Program-made: the position numbers and the translations under genes | Shown: positions 1 to 7,259 of the stretch, piece after piece | How the letters are laid out: each line of letters starts with the position of its first letter | How positions within the stretch are numbered: the first letter of the stretch is position 1 | The notes under the pieces: model-generated | Databases searched by the model: none | What the model saw: only the letters and a program-made list of their open reading frames with translations | Told to the model about the DNA's origin: nothing | Source of the DNA: JBGPIK01 sp041484845 | Lineage (GTDB): Bacteria > Desulfobacterota > Binatia > UBA9968 | DNA: 10,254 nt | Assembly (NCBI GenBank): GCA_041484845.1 | Contig: JBGPIK010000242.1 | Span: 1-10,254 of the forward strand | Direction of reading: 5' to 3'

Positions 1-904
1 AAACAAATTGATCTTGAGGAATGCGTTCAATCCCGCTTCGTAGCAATGCGGGAGACTCATTGAGCAACTCTTCTTTTCTGCTGGTGAGAAGCCTCGCCGC
101 CGAGGGCCAGTCGCGTGCTTCGATCCAATAGGGCAGAGCCTGCTCCCAATTTTCCGCCTTCTCGTACTGGGCTGCGATTTCTCGGTGCAATTGGCGAACG
201 GTTTCCTCGTCTTCACATTGGCCGAGTTTCTGCATGAGATATTTTTTTAAGAATGGGTGAAACGCGTACGTGTCGCCATCGACCGCGCTAAGGAAGGGAA
301 ACTGTTTATTTTCTAGATCCGCCAGCCATGCTCGGGCAAGCGGGGCGCGAAGAAGCTCGCCTACAATTGGCGCGTCGATTCGGGTCAGCAGGGCCGCCCG
401 GCGCAGAAACTGCTGCTGCTCCGGAGTTTTGGCTTCGTACAATTCATTGGCCAGCGATTCGAAAGCCGTCCAACCCTGCAGCGATTGCCGGTCGGCGTTA
501 GCTAATTTTTTGCTCAGTGTTGCGCAAAACTGGAGCAGCCAAGTGGGGTGCTTTTGAATCAGTTCATTCCAGGCCTCACATGACAGCTTCCACAAGGCGG
601 TCTCTTTAACCGCGACGATCGTGGCTGAACGAGGCTCGCCGGAAAGAAGCGCCATTTCGCCGAAGCAGTCGAGCGGCCCGAGCGCCCCGATGATTTCCGA
701 CCTTTCTCCGCCGGCGCCCAATAGCACTTGAACTCCGCCCGATTCGATGACGTAGAAGGCATCTCCCGGATCGCCTTGAGCGAAAATAATCGTTCCGGCG
801 CCAAAAGAAATTTCTTCGAATTTTCCGAGTACCTTGGCGATGTCTTCGCGCGACAGCCCGGAAAAGAGTGGAATATTTCTTATGGCATCGGCTAGTGCAG
901 TCAT
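1..904 (-). CDS. cNMP-binding domain protein with MalT-like helical region (C-terminus outside window)
   Basis: The 301 visible residues run from ATG at 904 off the left edge with no stop. Residues 1-135 are a cyclic-nucleotide-binding domain. The start IPLFSGLSREDI is typical, and the phosphate-binding cassette FGEMALLSGEPRSAT (about 81-95) keeps the Gly-Glu and Arg-Ser/Thr that contact cyclic nucleotide phosphate and ribose. Residues 145-225 (FLRRAALLTRIDAPIVGELL; later FHPFLKKYLMQKL) resemble the winged-helix/arm segment that follows the STAND NTPase of MalT/LuxR-type regulators. Residues 235-300 (LHREIAAQYEKAENWEQALPYW) look like the first TPR-like helices. No P-loop NTPase lies between the two parts, which is unusual. 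It is probably a cytoplasmic cyclic-nucleotide sensor with a protein-interaction or regulatory output. The missing C-terminus decides whether it binds DNA. It lies 75 bp downstream of the MBL hydrolase on the same strand. The cNMP call is firm; the MalT-like call rests on pattern recognition. Confidence 0.85.
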   Translation of the reverse strand, partial: MTALADAIRNIPLFSGLSREDIAKVLGKFEEISFGAGTIIFAQGDPGDAFYVIESGGVQVLLGAGGERSEIIGALGPLDCFGEMALLSGEPRSATIVAVKETALWKLSCEAWNELIQKHPTWLLQFCATLSKKLANADRQSLQGWTAFESLANELYEAKTPEQQQFLRRAALLTRIDAPIVGELLRAPLARAWLADLENKQFPFLSAVDGDTYAFHPFLKKYLMQKLGQCEDEETVRQLHREIAAQYEKAENWEQALPYWIEARDWPSAARLLTSRKEELLNESPALLRSGIERIPQDQFV

Positions 905-979
905 GATGGGAGCGAGTCTAACAAAGCTCTCGTGTGCTGTATCGCTTTTGCCGGTGTCAACGTGGTTAACGCTGCCAAC

Positions 980-1891
980 TTACAACTTGATTTCGAGTCC
1001 CTCATAAGCGACCCGCGTCGACGGCAGAAGCCGTTTGCTTAGCCGCTCGATGCGCTTGAGAGTCCGGTCGTCGTGATCTGGATCATGATGAAACAAAATC
1101 AGTCGTTTGACGCCCGCTTTGCGCGCAACCCTCACGGCGCGCTCGGCCGTGCTATGACCCCAGCCTCGGCGGGAGTTAGAGCGTGATAAGTATTCGGCTT
1201 CGAGATATTGCGCATCGTGAATGAGCAGATCGGCGCCGCGAAAAAACTCGACAGCCTCGGGATGGCCATTTTCTTCCTGTTCGATATCCGTGGCGTAAAC
1301 CACACTCTTCTGGCCATAACAAACGCGGTAGAGCAAAACGCCGTGGGGATGGGCGAGGCTTTTGCGCACCAAGACACTGACTTCTTCTGCTGATGGAGCA
1401 TGAGCTTGCCGGTCGACGCGAGGAAGTGTCGCAACGCCGCGCAACCGAACGCGCTCGCCGCCTCGCAGCGAGTAAATCTTTGTTTGCGCTGTGACAGCGC
1501 TCAGTTCGACCGGAAAAAAACGCGGCTCCATGACGGTCTGCAATGTGCTCCTGAGCGATCTGCCGGAAAAACCCGGACCGAAAATGGAAACACGAGAGCC
1601 GGACCGAAAGAGGGGTTGAAAAAAGTAGATGCCGAGAAGGTGATCATGATGCGTGTGGCTTAAGAACAGGTGCAAGTTTCGCGACTTCATTCCATCGTTT
1701 GCCAGCTTTTCACCCAGGGGAATGATGCCGGTTCCCGCGTCGAAGATCAGATGATGACCGGCGACGTGGACCTCAACGCAGGAAGTATGGCCGCCGAAGG
1801 CCAACGTATTACGTTCCGAGGTCGGGTAACTTCCCCGCACGCCCCAAAACCGCACCCGGAAAGAAGCTGGCTTGCTGACTCTTGTCATCAT
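980..1891 (-). CDS. Metallo-beta-lactamase-fold hydrolase (PhnP/RNase Z-like superfamily)
   Basis: This is a 303-residue soluble protein. Its N-terminus, FWGVRGSYPT...GGHTSCVEV followed by IFDAGTGIIPLG, is the hallmark of an MBL subfamily related to PhnP and RNase Z. The metal-binding motif HTHHDH is at residues 79-84. Further likely ligands are Asp202 (YATD), His225-Asp226 (LIHDAQY), His246 (GWGHST) and His268/269 (LFHHDP). The set is complete, so a dinuclear-metal phosphodiester hydrolase is likely. The superfamily includes cyclic-nucleotide phosphodiesterases, phosphoribosyl cyclic phosphodiesterase and RNases, and sequence alone does not choose between them. The start, two adjacent ATGs at 1891/1888, lies 7 bp after the cyclase stop without an obvious Shine-Dalgarno, which suggests translational coupling. 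Its position between a cyclase and a cNMP-binding protein makes cyclic nucleotide turnover an attractive but unproven role. Confidence 0.88.
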   Translation of the reverse strand: MMTRVSKPASFRVRFWGVRGSYPTSERNTLAFGGHTSCVEVHVAGHHLIFDAGTGIIPLGEKLANDGMKSRNLHLFLSHTHHDHLLGIYFFQPLFRSGSRVSIFGPGFSGRSLRSTLQTVMEPRFFPVELSAVTAQTKIYSLRGGERVRLRGVATLPRVDRQAHAPSAEEVSVLVRKSLAHPHGVLLYRVCYGQKSVVYATDIEQEENGHPEAVEFFRGADLLIHDAQYLEAEYLSRSNSRRGWGHSTAERAVRVARKAGVKRLILFHHDPDHDDRTLKRIERLSKRLLPSTRVAYEGLEIKL

Positions 1892-1898
1892 GAGTGAT

Positions 1899-2981
1899 TT
1901 ATTTTAGCCCGATGACGTTAAACCCCACTACAGGCCGAGTAAAACCTTTCAAACGGAACTCCTCGAAAGGCTCGAATTGGACCTGGTCTTCGATCTTGCT
2001 CAAGGTTTTTTGATCGACAAGAATTTGGCCGCCCTTTGCTTCTGAGCAAAGCCGCGCGGCCAGATTCGTCACGTTTCCGACAGCGCCGTAATCCATGCGA
2101 CCCTCAAAGCCTATGTTACCCAAGGTCGCGTATCCGGAAGCTAGACCAATGCCCAAATCCAAATCGTAACCTTTCCGGTACCAATTTTTGCGCAACTCCT
2201 GTACCCGCGCATGCATCGCAAGCGCCATCTCCACCGCTCGCTTGGTGTGCGCGGCGCAGGGAACAGGATCATTAAAAAAGATCATGATGCCGTCACCGGC
2301 AAAGCGCTCCAAGGTCCCTTCAAATTCAAATATCAATTTGCCCATCTCCGCGTGATAACCGCGCAACACTTCCATGACTTCTTCGGGCTCGGCGCTATCG
2401 GAAAACGCCGTGAAGCCGCGAAGGTCGAGGAAGACGACCGTAATTTCCCGCCGGTGGCTCTTAAATAGACTTTCGTCTTCTCCTAACACCGTCTCGGCAA
2501 TCTGCGGCGAAAGATAACGCTTAAGCCGATTCATGCGTTGCAATTCTTCGACCTGCTGATTCACCTTTTCGGCAAGCGTGCGATTCCATTCTTCCAGAGC
2601 GTCATGCATTTGTTTGATCCGCATCATCGCACGGACGCGGGCCAACAGTTCGAAGGAATCAAACGGCTTGATCACATAATCGTCCGCGCCGGCGTCGAGG
2701 CCCCGAACCTTGTCCTCCTGGGTCGCCTTCGCCGTTAGCAGGATCACCGGAATGCTCTTGTGCCGTTCGTCCGCCCTCAGGCACTTTAGAACCTCCAATC
2801 CATTCATCTTTGGCATCATATAGTCGAGCAGGATAACGTCCGGTAAAAAGGCAGAAAGTTTCTCCAAGGCCTCGGCGCCGTCACCGGCACGCTCGATCGT
2901 GTAATCGTGGTCTGCCAGCTCTTGTTCCAGAAGATCGAGATTAAACGGCTCATCATCGACAATCAGGATTTTGTTCGGCAT
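1899..2981 (-). CDS. Response regulator with class III adenylate/guanylate cyclase output domain
   Basis: The protein has 360 residues. Residues 1-120 are a receiver domain with acidic pocket Asp9/Asp10, phospho-acceptor Asp53 (LLDYMMPKMNG), Thr83 and Lys105. A helical linker (about 120-155) leads to LKRYLSPQIAE, a segment common before this cyclase family. Residues 178-350 are a class III nucleotide cyclase catalytic domain. Metal-binding Asp186 (VFLDLRGFT) and Asp230 (AGDGIM) are present, as are transition-state residues Asn306 and Arg310 (TNLAARL). The two substrate-selecting positions are atypical: Arg226 stands where Lys is usual, and Gly299 where Asp or Thr is usual. Phosphorylation of Asp53, probably by the kinase encoded upstream, would be expected to control dimeric cyclase activity. 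No strong Shine-Dalgarno precedes ATG 2981. A 160-bp gap separates it from the receiver gene, so it may have its own promoter. The product (cAMP, cGMP or other) cannot be assigned. Confidence 0.93.
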   Translation of the reverse strand: MPNKILIVDDEPFNLDLLEQELADHDYTIERAGDGAEALEKLSAFLPDVILLDYMMPKMNGLEVLKCLRADERHKSIPVILLTAKATQEDKVRGLDAGADDYVIKPFDSFELLARVRAMMRIKQMHDALEEWNRTLAEKVNQQVEELQRMNRLKRYLSPQIAETVLGEDESLFKSHRREITVVFLDLRGFTAFSDSAEPEEVMEVLRGYHAEMGKLIFEFEGTLERFAGDGIMIFFNDPVPCAAHTKRAVEMALAMHARVQELRKNWYRKGYDLDLGIGLASGYATLGNIGFEGRMDYGAVGNVTNLAARLCSEAKGGQILVDQKTLSKIEDQVQFEPFEEFRLKGFTRPVVGFNVIGLK

Positions 2982-3141
2982 AGTCTAATTACTTTTCACA
3001 TTAGGATTTTAATTGCCATTCAAGCCACCGCCCCGTGCAAATGGCCTATCATATTTGCGTCCCTGTTCGATACGTTGTTGATAAGAGAAAATTCATTTAA
3101 GGACCGCCGGGGTAGATTGCCTCCGGCAACTCCGACCCAGT
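2982..3141. other. 160-bp spacer, possible internal promoter region
   Basis: This is the largest gap inside the signalling cluster. It is AT-rich near the cyclase start. No -35/-10 pair with good spacing stood out on the minus strand, and no strong rho-independent terminator was seen. Its size would allow separate transcription of cyclase, hydrolase and cNMP gene from the kinase and receiver, but nothing in the sequence proves it. Confidence 0.3.
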
Positions 3142-3507
3142 TTACTGGAGAAATTTCTTGATCTTCTCGATGAGTGCTTCTTCATCAATCGGCTTGGGCA
3201 GATAATCATCGCAGCCGGCCTTGCGTGCCTCAATTTCGTCGCCGACCATCGCATGCGAAGTCACGGCAATGATCGGTATGTGCTTTAACTCTGGGTTCGC
3301 CTTTATTCTACGCGTCGCTTCCCATCCATCCATAACGGGCATACCCAGATCCATGAGAATCAGATCGGGTCTCTCTTGTTCCGCTTTCTTTACGCCGTCT
3401 TCTCCATCGACCGCCTGCAACATGCTGTATTCATCTTGCAACAGTTGGACGATCAAGTCGCGATTCCACTCGGTGTCATCAACCACCAAGACTTTTTTCT
3501 GCGTCAT
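3142..3507 (-). CDS. Single-domain response regulator (CheY/DivK-like receiver)
   Basis: The 121-residue protein consists of one receiver domain and nothing else. Asp10/Asp11 form the acidic pocket, Asp53 (LMDLGMPVMDGWEATR) is the phospho-acceptor, and Thr83 and Lys105 (YLPKPID) complete the active site. The segment around residue 80-106 (AVTSHAMVGDE...AGCDDYLPKPID) resembles DivK and the receivers of hybrid kinases. With no output domain it should act as a phosphate shuttle, sink or protein-protein regulator. ATG 3507 is preceded by AGGGAG (3515-3520) with a 7-nt spacer, the best Shine-Dalgarno in the signalling cluster. The gene starts 24 bp after the kinase stop, so the two are almost certainly co-transcribed and likely partners. 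Whether it competes with or relays to the receiver of the downstream cyclase protein cannot be told. Confidence 0.95.
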   Translation of the reverse strand: MTQKKVLVVDDTEWNRDLIVQLLQDEYSMLQAVDGEDGVKKAEQERPDLILMDLGMPVMDGWEATRRIKANPELKHIPIIAVTSHAMVGDEIEARKAGCDDYLPKPIDEEALIEKIKKFLQ

Positions 3508-3531
3508 ACCATTTCTCCCTAGACGGTTACG

Positions 3532-5946
3532 CTATGTATAGGTGATCGGCAGCCGGATCGTAAATTTTGATCCCTTGTCCACTTCGCTCTCGACAGCGAT
3601 TTCGCCGCCCATGAGATGGACGAATTTTTTAACAATAGCAAGTCCAAGTCCCGTGCCGCCATACTTTCTTGTGGTCGACATATCCGCCTGCCGGAATTCA
3701 TCAAAAATGTAATCGAGGACCTCTCTGCTCATGCCGATGCCCGTATCGGCGACCGTTAATGTCACGGAGCCATGGTCGCGCCACGCGGATACTTTAATTT
3801 CGCCCTTCTCGGTGAACTTCACGGCATTACTTAACAGATTGAGAACCACCTGTTTGAGCTTGTCGCGGTCGGTTTTTACCGCAGGAATGTCGGGCGCGAT
3901 CTCGGTAACCAAACGAACGCGGCCATCCTTCAACAGCGGTTCTACAGTCGATGCCGCCATTCGGACCACGTCGCTCAGGTGGAAGGTCTCGGCGTAGACC
4001 TCCATCCGTCCCGCCTCGATCTTAGAGAGGTCGAGAATGCCGTTGATCAGGTTGAGCAAATGCTCCGAGCTGATCAGGACCTTTTGAAGATTATCTTTTT
4101 GCAGCTTTTCGATCTGTCCTTCGGTCTTGCGCAGCACCAAACGCGTAAAGCCGATGATCGAATTCAGCGGCGTGCGCAGCTCATGGCTGACGTTGGCGAG
4201 GAATTGGGATTTGTGGCGATTGGCGCTTTCGAGCAGCTCGTTTTTTTCCTGGATTTCCTGGAACAGGCGCACATTCTCGATGGCGATCACGGCTTGGTCG
4301 GCGAAGGTGGTAACGAGCGCAATTTGTTTGTCGGTGAAAGTCTGGACTCTTTCTCGCCAGATCACGATCACTCCTATGGGTATCCCTTCTCTAAGCATGG
4401 GGACACCCAACAGAGTTCGAAATCCGCCCGCTTGCTGGGCGTCGCTCCATTTATACTCGGGGTCAGCCAACACGTCGGGGATATGAACCGGCCGGCGCTC
4501 GAGCACGACCCTCCCAATAAGTGTTTCTCGGCTAGAGGCGCGGATGGGGTGCTCTTCCATAAAATTCTTAAATTCATTTGTGGCCCCGTAGCTCACGGCC
4601 ACGGTGTAAACATCTCCTTCAAGTCTGTGAATGTAACCTCTGTCGGCGCCGCAAAGCTTGGTGGCGTTTTCGATCAGCGTTTCCAGAACCGGCTGCAGAT
4701 CAAAAGCCGACCGGCTGATGACCTTGAGCACTTCACTGGTAGCGGTTTGCTGATCTAAAGATTCAGTGAGTTCGCGAGTTCGTTCATCGACCTTTTGCTC
4801 GAGGTTAGCATACGACTCCTGGAGTTGAGTGGTCATCCGGTTGAATTCGTCTGCCAGTATCTCCATCTCGTCGCCGGTCTTTAATTGAAAACGATATCCC
4901 AAATCGCCACTGCCGATTCGCTCCACGCCTTCCCGCAGGATGCGCACGGGCCCCACGACCCGTCGCGCAAGGAAATAGCTGGCAAACAAGGCCATGCCGA
5001 GTCCGATAAGGAAGAGGGCTGAGGTCCGCAGCATCGAGGGATAAACGGCCTCGAACACCTCCCCTACAGGGCGGTCAATGATGACCGCCCAATCGAGCAT
5101 CGAGATCAAGGCGAAAGAGCTAAAAACCTTTTTGCCTTGAAGATTCGGCGCGACGATGACGTTCGTTCGTGACGGCGCCGGTCGGTCATCAAAAGCCGCC
5201 TTGATCTGTTCGAGTTGCGCCACATTGCGCCGCTGCAAAACAAGACTGATATCCGGATGAGCGATCAACTCGCCGCTGCGGCTCGCGGCATAAGCATAAC
5301 CTGCCTTTCCAACCGTGATGTTAGAGACGACGTCGCCAATGTATTTCAGATTGACTTCGGCTTGAAGAACTCCGATCACATCGCCGGCGAAACGCTCGAT
5401 CGGAACCGCGATCGTCATGTAGGGCTCCGAACCCCTCACGAAATAAACGGGGCCGAAATACGATTTTCCTTGCATGGCCTGTTGGAACGAGGCTGCCGTG
5501 ACGAGGTCCTTTTTCGTATCCGGTAAGACGGTGCGCAAGCGCGAGGCCTTCACCTGGATAACCCCTTTATCATCAAGGGCCACGGCCTCGGTGACCGCCG
5601 GCGCAATCAAGAGAAGTTTTTCCAGCTCAAAGCGAAATTCAGGCGTGAGCCCTTTGGGCGCAATCTCGCGGCTTCTCGTGGCCCCCTTCAAGGTGTTGTG
5701 AATTTCTTGAACGAAATGCTCGATCTTGAAAGCGGCCCCGGCCGCTATCTCTTTTTGTAACAGGGCCAGTTGTTCCTGGTCTTCCTGGTAGCGGAAATAA
5801 ATTTCGATGAGGCCGCTGGTGATCAATCCGCCGCCGATAAATAAAACTGAAATAAAAAAATAATCTCGCACCAACCGCTCGCGGCGGTGCGCGCCAAAAT
5901 TTCTTAGCAACGGCAGACGGCGGAATATAGAAATCCAGTTGCTCAT
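3532..5946 (-). CDS. Membrane sensor histidine kinase: Cache-HAMP-GAF-HisKA-HATPase
   Basis: The protein has 804 residues. A transmembrane helix at about 30-50 is followed by a periplasmic double-Cache-like sensor (about 55-300, with PVYFVRGSEPYMTIAVPI and GELIAHPDISLVL). A second membrane helix (about 305-327), a HAMP domain (328-382), a coiled coil (to about 405) and a GAF domain (about 415-562) come next. HisKA carries His588 in FLANVSHELRTPLN. The HATPase has N-box Asn703/Asn707, G1 DTGIG (734-738) and G2 GGTGLGL (763-769). All catalytic motifs are intact, so it should autophosphorylate and signal to a receiver. There is no fused receiver; the stand-alone receiver is the next gene, 24 bp away. 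No clear Shine-Dalgarno precedes ATG 5946. It begins only 12 bp after the ghost ORF of a binding-protein unit, so transcription from the binding-protein cluster may continue into it. The ligand of the Cache domain is unknown. Confidence 0.95.
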   Translation of the reverse strand: MSNWISIFRRLPLLRNFGAHRRERLVRDYFFISVLFIGGGLITSGLIEIYFRYQEDQEQLALLQKEIAAGAAFKIEHFVQEIHNTLKGATRSREIAPKGLTPEFRFELEKLLLIAPAVTEAVALDDKGVIQVKASRLRTVLPDTKKDLVTAASFQQAMQGKSYFGPVYFVRGSEPYMTIAVPIERFAGDVIGVLQAEVNLKYIGDVVSNITVGKAGYAYAASRSGELIAHPDISLVLQRRNVAQLEQIKAAFDDRPAPSRTNVIVAPNLQGKKVFSSFALISMLDWAVIIDRPVGEVFEAVYPSMLRTSALFLIGLGMALFASYFLARRVVGPVRILREGVERIGSGDLGYRFQLKTGDEMEILADEFNRMTTQLQESYANLEQKVDERTRELTESLDQQTATSEVLKVISRSAFDLQPVLETLIENATKLCGADRGYIHRLEGDVYTVAVSYGATNEFKNFMEEHPIRASSRETLIGRVVLERRPVHIPDVLADPEYKWSDAQQAGGFRTLLGVPMLREGIPIGVIVIWRERVQTFTDKQIALVTTFADQAVIAIENVRLFQEIQEKNELLESANRHKSQFLANVSHELRTPLNSIIGFTRLVLRKTEGQIEKLQKDNLQKVLISSEHLLNLINGILDLSKIEAGRMEVYAETFHLSDVVRMAASTVEPLLKDGRVRLVTEIAPDIPAVKTDRDKLKQVVLNLLSNAVKFTEKGEIKVSAWRDHGSVTLTVADTGIGMSREVLDYIFDEFRQADMSTTRKYGGTGLGLAIVKKFVHLMGGEIAVESEVDKGSKFTIRLPITYT

Positions 5947-5991
5947 GGGTTGAATTGTTTAATCACCGCCCTGCTGCCAATCGCAGGGAAA

Positions 5992-6026
5992 GCAAAGCGC
6001 AAAGAGCATGGCGCATAGCGCAAGAC
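5992..6026. repeat. 7-bp tandem repeat, GCAAAGC type, five degenerate units
   Basis: Read on the plus strand, the units are GCAAAGC, GCAAAGA, GCATGGC, GCATAGC and GCAAGAC. On the minus strand they encode the hydrophobic core of the ghost signal peptide. The same type recurs at 7122, 8276 and 9292. Confidence 0.8.
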
Positions 6027-6049
6027 AAAGAATTGCTTTGCAGACTATT

Positions 6050-6070
6050 GACCACGGACTACGGACAACT
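6050..6070. repeat. 7-bp tandem repeat, GACCACG type, three units
   Basis: The units are GACCACG, GACTACG and GACAACT. They correspond to the array at 7164-7191 in the neighbouring intact gene and support the common origin of ghost and gene. Confidence 0.65.
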
Positions 6071-6167
6071 GTCATCTGGTCACCTCTTGTCGGGACAGAG
6101 GCTGGGCTTTTCCGTCTTCTTGACTCAGTTTTCATTGCTTAGTTCTCATAACTGCCCTTGTTTCTTG

Positions 6168-6188
6168 CTGACCTCTGATCTCTGACCT
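6168..6188. repeat. 7-bp tandem repeat, CTGACCT type, three units
   Basis: The units are CTGACCT, CTGATCT and CTGACCT, directly after the stop of the 6192-7259 gene. They form part of a 22-bp stretch that is identical to one at 8335-8356. Confidence 0.8.
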
Positions 6189-6191
6189 CTG

Positions 6192-7259
6192 TCACTTAAT
6201 CACCTTCACCGCCCGCTGCAGCACTTCGGGTGGAATGGTGACGCCGATCTGCTTGGCCGTTCTGAGGTTGATCGACAGATCGAATTTGGTCGGCTGCACC
6301 AACGTCAGATCACCGGGTTTAGCGCCTTTTAGAATCTGGTCCACGTATTCGGCCGCGCGCTTAGACAAATCGGCTAAATTAACTCCGTAGCTCATCAATC
6401 CTCCCGCGTCAACGAAATCGCTGCGGTCGTACACGGCGGGAAGTCGGTTCTTTATGGCGGACTGCGCAATACGGGAAATCTGACTGTTGAAGAAGGCGTC
6501 CGTCATGATAAAGAGCGCATTCGCGCCGCCTTTGGCGGCGGCGCTGATGCGGGTATCCAACTCAGCCGAGGTTTGAGCTGCTACAGATTGAAACGTCAGT
6601 CCCATAGCTTGCGCGCCAAGTTCGGCATCTTTCAAGCTGCGCTCGTGTCCGGGATTTTTTGGATTCGCAAGAGCCGTGACTTGAGTTGCTTTGGGGAGAG
6701 TTTCTTTAATGAGCTTTAGCCGCGCGCCAAAAAAATCGGGTGACACTCGCGCCACGCCGGTGACGTTGCCGCCGGGGTACATAAAGCTTTTAATCAGTCC
6801 GGCTTCGACTAGATCGCCCGCGCCGGCCACAACGATCGGAATTGTAGTTGTGGCGTTCTTGGCGGCGACGGCTACGGCGGTCCCGCCCACGACGATAACA
6901 TCAACTTTTTGATTGACCAGCTCGCGCGCGAGCTGCGGCAACCGATCGGTCTTCCCTTCGGCGTATTTGTACTCAATGACTATGTTCTTGCCCTCGACGT
7001 AACCGAGATCGCGCAAGCCTTGGCGCAGGGCTTCGTCTCGGACCGCATTGGAGGATGACGAAGTCGACGCCAACACGCCGACTTTCCAAATTTTCGGCGG
7101 TTGCTGTGCCTTGACGGGAAAGCAAAGTGCAAAGAGCATAGCGCTTAGCGCAACGCCCAGGGTGACCACGGACCACGGACGACCGACCACGACCGTTCTC
7201 TTTAGCAAGTGTAGGTGTGTTCGGCTGATCGCTGACTTCTGGCGTCTGGCTTCTTTCAT
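6192..7259 (-). CDS. ABC-type periplasmic substrate-binding protein, TrpX/ABC_sub_bind family (paralog 1)
   Basis: The predicted 355-residue protein has a long N-terminal extension, a Sec signal peptide core (about 34-48) and likely cleavage after Ala51 (PVKA-QQ). The mature part begins KVGVLAS and carries the family landmarks GLRDLGYVEGKNIVIEYKYAEG, DVIVVGGTAVAVAAKNATTTIPIV and GGNVTGV, with a C-terminal INLRTAKQIGVTIPPEVLQRAVKVIK region. The family (COG2984) binds small molecules such as aromatic amino acids for ABC uptake. No lipobox is present, so it should be a soluble periplasmic protein. No permease or ATPase gene is in view. ATG 7259 is preceded by AAGGTGATTAA, which looks like the tail of a lost upstream copy and supplies the ribosome-binding site. 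Part of the N-terminus (TVVVGRPWSVVT) is written by 7-bp repeats, so the first 30 residues may be non-conserved. Confidence 0.92.
   Translation of the reverse strand: MKEARRQKSAISRTHLHLLKRTVVVGRPWSVVTLGVALSAMLFALCFPVKAQQPPKIWKVGVLASTSSSSNAVRDEALRQGLRDLGYVEGKNIVIEYKYAEGKTDRLPQLARELVNQKVDVIVVGGTAVAVAAKNATTTIPIVVAGAGDLVEAGLIKSFMYPGGNVTGVARVSPDFFGARLKLIKETLPKATQVTALANPKNPGHERSLKDAELGAQAMGLTFQSVAAQTSAELDTRISAAAKGGANALFIMTDAFFNSQISRIAQSAIKNRLPAVYDRSDFVDAGGLMSYGVNLADLSKRAAEYVDQILKGAKPGDLTLVQPTKFDLSINLRTAKQIGVTIPPEVLQRAVKVIK
7122..7156. repeat. 7-bp tandem repeat, GCAAAGC type, inside signal-peptide codons
   Basis: The five units are GCAAAGT, GCAAAGA, GCATAGC, GCTTAGC and GCAACGC. On the coding strand they specify the hydrophobic core ALSAMLFALCF of paralog 1. 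Confidence 0.8.
7164..7191. repeat. 7-bp tandem repeat, GACCACG type, four units within coding sequence
   Basis: The units are GACCACG, GACCACG, GACGACC and GACCACG. They encode the segment VVVGRPWSVVT before the signal-peptide core of paralog 1. Confidence 0.75.

Larger units (their letters stand above)
5959..6075 (-). pseudogene. Ghost of a fourth substrate-binding protein: signal peptide joined to gene tail
   Basis: A 38-codon ORF starts at ATG 6075 after AGAGGTGA and ends at TAA 5959. Its peptide begins MTVVRSPWSIV and continues LALCAMLFALCFP. This aligns with residues 22-48 of the downstream-most intact binding protein (TVVVGRPWSVV ... LSAMLFALCFP). After the hydrophobic core the sequence passes directly into GGCGGTGATTAA, which matches the last codons of these genes (RAV..IK) read in another frame. 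This is what an internal deletion removing nearly the whole mature protein would leave. Alternatively the short ORF may be translated as a leader or membrane peptide; nothing indicates selection for that. The stretch from here to the stop of the neighbouring gene (5959-6191) contains no other gene, only repeats. Confidence 0.7.

Noticed and set aside
2982..3080. Sigma-54-like promoter (TGGC...TTGAATGGCAATT) before the cyclase gene
   Set aside because: The GG and GC elements do not match the consensus at the required spacing. No confident sigma-70 alternative was found either.
3979..4758. 259-codon open frame on the plus strand
   Set aside because: It lies wholly antisense to the GAF/HisKA part of the kinase, which has all family motifs. 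The plus-strand translation shows no recognisable domain.
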